From NCBI RefSeq assembly GCF_023159225.1, contig NC_063171.1, positions 6,162,386 to 6,226,385 on the forward strand: DNA of 64,000 bases. The letters are read 5' to 3'. How positions within the stretch are numbered: position 1 is the stretch's first letter; each line of letters starts with the position of its first letter. Of this stretch, positions 59,485 through 64,000 are shown one piece after another. This DNA is from Perognathus longimembris pacificus. Taxonomy: Eukaryota; Chordata; Mammalia; Rodentia; Heteromyidae. The notes beneath the pieces were generated by a model. That model searched no databases, was not told where the DNA came from, and worked only from the letters and a program-made list of their open reading frames with translations. Made by a program: the position numbers and the translations under genes.

Positions 59485-60363
59485 GCCTTTTAGTTCTCTG
59501 ACCAGCACCATGTCAGTTGGCAAGAACAAGTGCCTTACAAAAGGTGGTAAAAAGGGAGCCAAGAAGAAAGTGGTTGATCCATTTTCTAAGAAAGATTGGT
59601 ATAATGTGAAAGCACCAGCCATGTTCACTATAAGGAATATTGGGAAAACATTAGTCACGAGGACTCAAGGAACCAAAATCGCATTTGATGGCCTCAAGGG
59701 TTGGGTGTTTGAAGTGAGCCTCGCTGATCCGCAGAATGATGAAGTCACATTTAAAAATTCAAGCTAATTACTGAAATTGTTCAGGGAAAGAACTGCCTGA
59801 ACTTCCTTGGCATGGATCTTACCCGAGACAAAATATGCTCCATGGTCAAAAAGTGGCAGACCATGATCGAAGCTCATGTTGATGTCAAGACTACAGATGG
59901 TTATTTGCTTCATCTGTTCTGTGTTGTTTTTCTAAAAAAAAAAAAAATGTAACAATCAAATCCACAAAACCTCCTATGCTCAGCATCAGCAGGTCCGCCA
60001 GATCCAGAAGAAGATGATGGAAATCATGACCCGAGAGATGCAGACAAATGACTTGAAAGAAGTAGTTAATAAATCAATTCCAGACAGCATTGGCAAAGAC
60101 ATAGAAAAGGTTTGCCAGTCTAATTATCCACTGCATGATGTCTTCATTAGAAAAGTAAAAATGCTGAAGAAGTCCAAGTTTGAATTGGGAAAACTCATGG
60201 AGCTTCATGGTGAAGGTGTTAGTTCTGGAAAAGCTACTGGGGAGGAGACTTGTGCTAAAGTCGAGTGAGCTGATGGATACGAACCACCAGTCTAAGAATC
60301 TGTTTAAAATTCAGAGTTTTAATAGTGACAAATAAAAGGCATATTTGTGATGGGAAAAAAAAG
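59485..60363 (+). pseudogene. RPS3A: RPS3A processed pseudogene
   Basis: RPS3A (eS1) is a small-subunit ribosomal protein near the mRNA exit. The copy starts at 59510 ([20 protein letters not shown]) behind a pyrimidine-rich 5' leader typical of ribosomal protein mRNAs. A one-base deletion near 59752 shifts the frame and exposes a stop. The middle ([20 protein letters not shown]) follows in another frame. An A-run at about 59934-59947 shifts it again. From 60014 the last part ([18 protein letters not shown]...) is open until TGA at 60266, a CGA-to-TGA change, with a second C-to-T stop shortly after. AATAAA lies at 60331, with a short A tail. TSD aagccctga at 59476-59484 and 60364-60372. RPS3A is among the most frequent sources of processed pseudogenes. 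Confidence 0.96.
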
Positions 60364-60372
60364 AAGCCCTGA

Positions 60373-60660
60373 CTTTTACAGGAGGGAAGCCATCACCTAG
60401 AAAGCCTAGAGGAAGAGTCTGGAACACAAGCTCCTATTCTTTTTCTTTTTCTTCCTACCCCTGGTGGTGCTCTTCATTGGCTGTACCCCACTGAATGTCA
60501 AGTCAAAAAATAATAACAATAACTCTGCAGCTTAGCAGGACACAGGGCAGGATGGAGAAAGACCAGCATTGCTCAGGTGATAAAAGCAAGATATTTGCCA
60601 TGTCTTATATCAGAATAAGCCTATAGAACATGTTGAAGCAGGTGACTGATGCTTGCTAAT
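60373..60660. other. No gene recognised
   Basis: A short spacer between the RPS3A retrocopy and a minus-strand L1. Nothing identifiable. Confidence 0.5.
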
Positions 60661-60664
60661 GCAA

Positions 60665-62150
60665 TCTGTCTTATTTTTAAATGTTTTTATTGTAAAGGTG
60701 ATGTACAGAGGGTTACAATTACAAAAGTAAAGTAATGACTAGATTTCTTTTTTAACAGTGTTGCCCCTCCTTCAATTCTCCCACTTCCCCCACCCCGACT
60801 CCCACCCCCCCCAAGTTGTAAAGTTTATTTCCAACATAGTGTCTAGTATGACTGTTGCATTGGTTCACCTTTTGTCCCATCGTTTCTGTAATTCCCCCTC
60901 TCTTCCCCAAACAGATAAACTTGTATACAACACAAAGGATACAGAAATCAAAAACAGTGACAACAGGAAATAAACCAAAGGAGAAAAAAGAAAGAAAAAG
61001 GAAATAACTGCAAACAGTACACTTAAAATCCCTCTTGTTTCCATTTCTTGGCGTTCATTTTGATAAGCATCATTTTATATGGTCATATGCACATTACTAT
61101 TGAGCTATTGTGGACCTCTGCTAAGAATATCCTAGATATATTCTATAAGGAAACCATGCAGCCTATGTGTCTTTGGGTCTGGCTTACTTCACTTAATTTA
61201 ATTTTTTTCCACATCTTTCCATTTCCTTACCAATGGGACAATATCATTCTTTCTGAGGGAAGCATAGAATTCCACTGTGTTTATTTGCCACATTTTTTTG
61301 ATCCATTCATTTATTGAGGGGCATCTAGGTTGATTTAATATCTTAGCTATAGTAAATAATGCTTCAGTGAACATGGTTGTGCTAGTAGCTTTACTGTGAC
61401 TTTGTTTGTGGTCATTTGGGTAAATGTCCACAAGTGAGATTGCTGGGTCCTAGGGGAGCTCTATGTTTAGCCTTTGGAGGAACCTCCATAATGCTTTCCA
61501 GAGTGGTTGAACAAGTTTATACTCCCACCAACAGTGTAGCATTCCCTTTTGGCCACATCCCAGCCAGTACCAGTTATTATTAGTTTTCTTGATAATGGCC
61601 ATTCTAACTGGAGTGAGGTGGAATCTCAGTGTTGTTTTGATTTGCATTTCTTTTATGGCCACAGAGATTAACCATTTCTTCTGTTGTTTTGATTTGCATT
61701 TCTTTTATGGCCACAGAGATTAACCATTTCTTCATATTTCTATCGGCCATTCTTATTTTTTCTTGGAGAAGTCTCCCTTTAAATCTTTAGTCCACTTATT
61801 AGTGGGGTTGTTGTTTATTTGAGGATTAGTTATTTGGGGGTTTAATTTTTTGAGTTCTAAGTATATTTAGATATGAAGCCCTTGTCTGATGCGTAACTAG
61901 TAAAGATCTCCCAATCTGTGGGCTTTCTATTTATCTTGCTAGCTATGTCATTTGCCATGCAGAAACTGCAGTTTTAAGCAATCCTATTTGTCCAACCTTA
62001 CTTTGATTTGTTGTATTTGTGGGCCTTTATTAAGAAAGTTTTGACCTGTGCCAAGGAGCCCTAGTGTTTCTCCTATTCCTTCCTGCAATGTTTTCAGGGT
62101 ATCTGCCTTTACCTAGAGGTCTCTGATCCATTTGGAATTGATTCTGATTC
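60665..62150 (-). mobile_element. Old L1 fragment, ORF2 part plus 3' UTR
   Basis: On the minus strand it runs from mid/late ORF2 (reverse complement of 'ccatttggaattgattctga' at about 62128) through the Cys-rich end and stop to the 3' end (plus tttttattgtaaaggtgatg at 60683). Many substitutions and frameshifts; ORF2 pieces at 61198-61431 and 61450-61662 are separate short frames. A 52-bp internal tandem duplication is present. Confidence 0.93.
61630..61733. repeat. Perfect 52-bp tandem duplication inside L1
   Basis: A unit beginning tgttgttttgatttgcattt and ending accatttcttc occurs at 61630-61681 and again, without a mismatch that I can see, at 61682-61733. The flanking L1 is old, so the identity implies a recent local duplication. 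Confidence 0.93.
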
Positions 62151-62450
62151 AGGATGGCATGTCTTTAATGGATGGAGCATTGTTTCTTCTGTTACATGCA
62201 AAGAGCTTTGGTCCACTGTCACAGTGTAGGGTACTTGCTGGGATCTGCCATATAGTCAGAACGACCTTGTGTCTACATAGAGGCATGTGACAAATCTTTG
62301 CTAATATAATGTCAGTAGATGTGTCTGTCACTTCTGGACTAGAGTTCTAAGAAATAAGTGTGCATTTCAATGTTCTCTTCTTACTCCTGACCATCCAGAT
62401 GAAAGAACTTGGAGGTTCTACAACATGATACAACAACAACAGGAAAGATT
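62151..62450. other. No gene recognised (may include further L1 ORF2)
   Basis: The right edge of the L1 is not sharp. The sequence to about 62290 may still be diverged ORF2. Confidence 0.4.
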
Positions 62451-62454
62451 TACA

Positions 62455-62670
62455 ACAGGCTCTGGTGGCCCATACCCATAATTCTATTACTCAAGAGGCT
62501 GAGATATGAGAATTGCAGTTCAAAGCCAGCCTGGGCAGAAAGGCCTGGGACTTTTATCTCCAATTAACCACTAGTAAGGTAGAAGTATGGCTCAAGTGGT
62601 AGAGTGCTAGTTTTGAGTGAACAAAGCTATGGACAGAGGCCAGGCCAAGAGCTTAAGTACCAATAAGAAT
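62455..62670 (+). repeat. Chimeric B1 + ID-type SINE, plus strand
   Basis: Starts ggctctggtggcccatac, then 'actcaagaggctgagatat' and 'caaagccagcctgggcag' (7SL/B1 half), 'tctccaattaaccact', then 'atggctcaagtggtagagtg' (ID half) and an AAAAATAT tail. Moderately diverged. Confidence 0.9.
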
Positions 62671-63542
62671 GCAAAAATATAAAAAGGATTTGTGTGTCTG
62701 GAGCTTCATGGGAAGAAATGTCTCCTACCAGGCAGACAACTGCATATGAGCAAGAAAAGCACCCTAAGAAAAAATATTATAAAAATTTTAGCTTGCACAA
62801 AATTAGAATAATGAATCTCATTTCCTATTGCCTAGATACAAAAATTGTCAAAAGATTTTTTCACATCAGTCTAACTATCTCCCTATTGCTGTCTTTGCTT
62901 CAGTATTTCCAAATACATGCCAAACATAATGCCATTTTATCATAACATACTTAAGTATGTAGCTCTTAAAACAGAAATTGTGCTCACATTTAACCACAAT
63001 GCCAGGCTATACTTAATGAACTTATTAATAAAATTTTGATATCATCGACAAAGCCCAAACATCATATTTGATTGTTGGGACCTTTACATGAAGTACTGTC
63101 CCCTTTCCCAAACTTTGCCTCAGCCATTGTTGTTTATTCCTCAGAGTGCTCCCCATTCTGGGTTAATGTACTTGATTTATTGTTGATATCATTTTACTTG
63201 CCCCTCTATCTCTCTATGTCTGGAACAAAGTTAGTCTGAAGACTATTCAGGTTCAATTTTCCTGGTAAGAAAACTTCCCAGTGTTGATAAAAATGCAGAG
63301 TATTAGCTATACTAGCAAACAGCTTCAAGTGGCCTAAACAGACTCTACAGCAGAAAACAAATCAACCGAGAAAGGATGACCTCTTTCCTCTTCTGCTGAA
63401 TTCTTTAGAAATCAACTCAGCTGTTAACTTTGAGGAGCTTTTACTAATACCTCCCTCTCTAGATGGACTAGTATTATCTCCCATGCCCCTATCTTAGCAT
63501 TCATTTGCGCACATTAATGATATATTTACTCACAAGATGAGA
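62671..63542. other. No gene recognised
   Basis: AT-rich. Short frames only. Confidence 0.4.
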
Positions 63543-63556
63543 CTCAATTTTTATTT

Positions 63557-63778
63557 TTTAAATTTTTTTGTCAGTCATGGGACTTGAACTCAGGATCTGG
63601 GTGTTATCCTTGGGCTCTTTTTGCTCAAGGTTAGTGCTCTACCATTTTGAGCCATAGCACCATTTCTGGTTTTCTGGTGGTCCTGGACTTTTCTGCTTGG
63701 GCTAGCTTTCAACAGCAATCCTAAGGTCTCAGACTCCTGAGTAGCAAGGATTTACAGGTGTTTGCCACCAGCACCCAG
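63557..63778 (-). repeat. Chimeric ID + B1-type SINE, minus strand
   Basis: T-rich tail, 'gtcagtcatgggacttgaac' ID half, then 'ctcagactcctgagtagcaa' and 'tttacaggtgtttgcca' B1 half. TSD ctcaatttttattt (63543-63556) matches ctcaattttgattt (63779-63792). Confidence 0.92.
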
Positions 63779-63933
63779 CTCAATTTTGATTTCTGTTAAG
63801 GACCAAAAAGCAACCAGTCTGATAATCCAAAGTCAGGTACAAAATACCTATGTGGAACTTGCAAAGAAGAAACAAGCTTTTCCTCCTGGTCATAGTCAGG
63901 TCATATAAGCAAGTATTAAAATTAAGTCAATAA

Positions 63934-64000
63934 GGGCTGGGGATATGGCCTAGTGGCAAGAGTGCTTGCCTTGTATACATGAGGCCCTGGGTTCAATTCC
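63934..64000 (+). repeat. Dimeric ID-type SINE cut by the window end
   Basis: gggctggggatatggcctag through 'gaggccctgggttcaattcc' is the first monomer with A and B boxes. The rest lies beyond the window. Confidence 0.95.

Overview
This window looks like mammalian nuclear DNA, almost certainly from a rodent. The most frequent interspersed repeat is a roughly 200-bp dimeric SINE with a tRNA-Ala/ID-type head (pol III A and B boxes visible) and a poly(A) tail. A second, chimeric SINE joins a 7SL/B1-like half to an ID-like half. From what I know of rodent SINEs, this combination points to Castorimorpha, most likely a geomyoid (kangaroo rat, pocket mouse or pocket gopher). That placement is inference. 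I see no intact, intron-containing host gene. The content is repeats, retrocopies and relics, and every protein-coding resemblance I can support is damaged.

Region 1 (1-25 kb): low-complexity-poor, gene-poor DNA in which diverged units of about 4-5 kb recur. Matching landmarks lie near 8.0/12.9/17.3 kb, 9.2/13.6 kb, 10.0/13.9 kb, 10.4/22.4 kb and 12.4/24.3 kb. Inside this array lie a protein-kinase relic (about 15.1-15.64 kb, minus strand) and an endogenous retrovirus (ERV) gag relic on the minus strand. The gag relic is split by a SOHLH2 retrocopy (19553-21559, plus strand), which carries its own poly(A) and 19-bp target-site duplication (TSD).

Region 2 (25-36 kb): mostly unassigned sequence. 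It holds a protein-like relic of unknown family (26.5-27.45 kb, minus strand) and two back-to-back LTR-like segments (about 30.1-31.1 kb). One LTR-like segment carries a 38-bp tandem repeat between its TATA-like box and its polyadenylation signal.

Region 3 (36-41 kb): an almost complete NUS1 (Nogo-B receptor) processed retrocopy on the minus strand with a perfect 14-bp TSD. A degraded retroviral env/LTR-like stretch follows on the minus strand.

Region 4 (41.2-50.2 kb): a near full-length L1 retrotransposon (41455-49165) inserted into an older 5'-truncated L1 of the same family, with a 17-bp TSD. The young L1 has a GC-rich 5' UTR, ORF1, ORF2 (endonuclease, reverse transcriptase, Cys-rich end) and a purine-rich 3' UTR. 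It is dead: ORF1 has two frameshifts and a SINE insertion, and ORF2 has an early nonsense codon and a late frameshift.

Region 5 (50-64 kb): SINEs, microsatellites, a twin-primed (5'-inverted) L1 fragment, two more L1 3' fragments, and an RPS3A processed pseudogene. The window ends inside another dimeric SINE.

The genes do not work together as a system. The window is best read as a stratigraphy of retrotransposition: old tandem units, then ERVs, then retrocopies, then SINE and L1 insertions. The nested structures and TSDs let the order of events be read directly.
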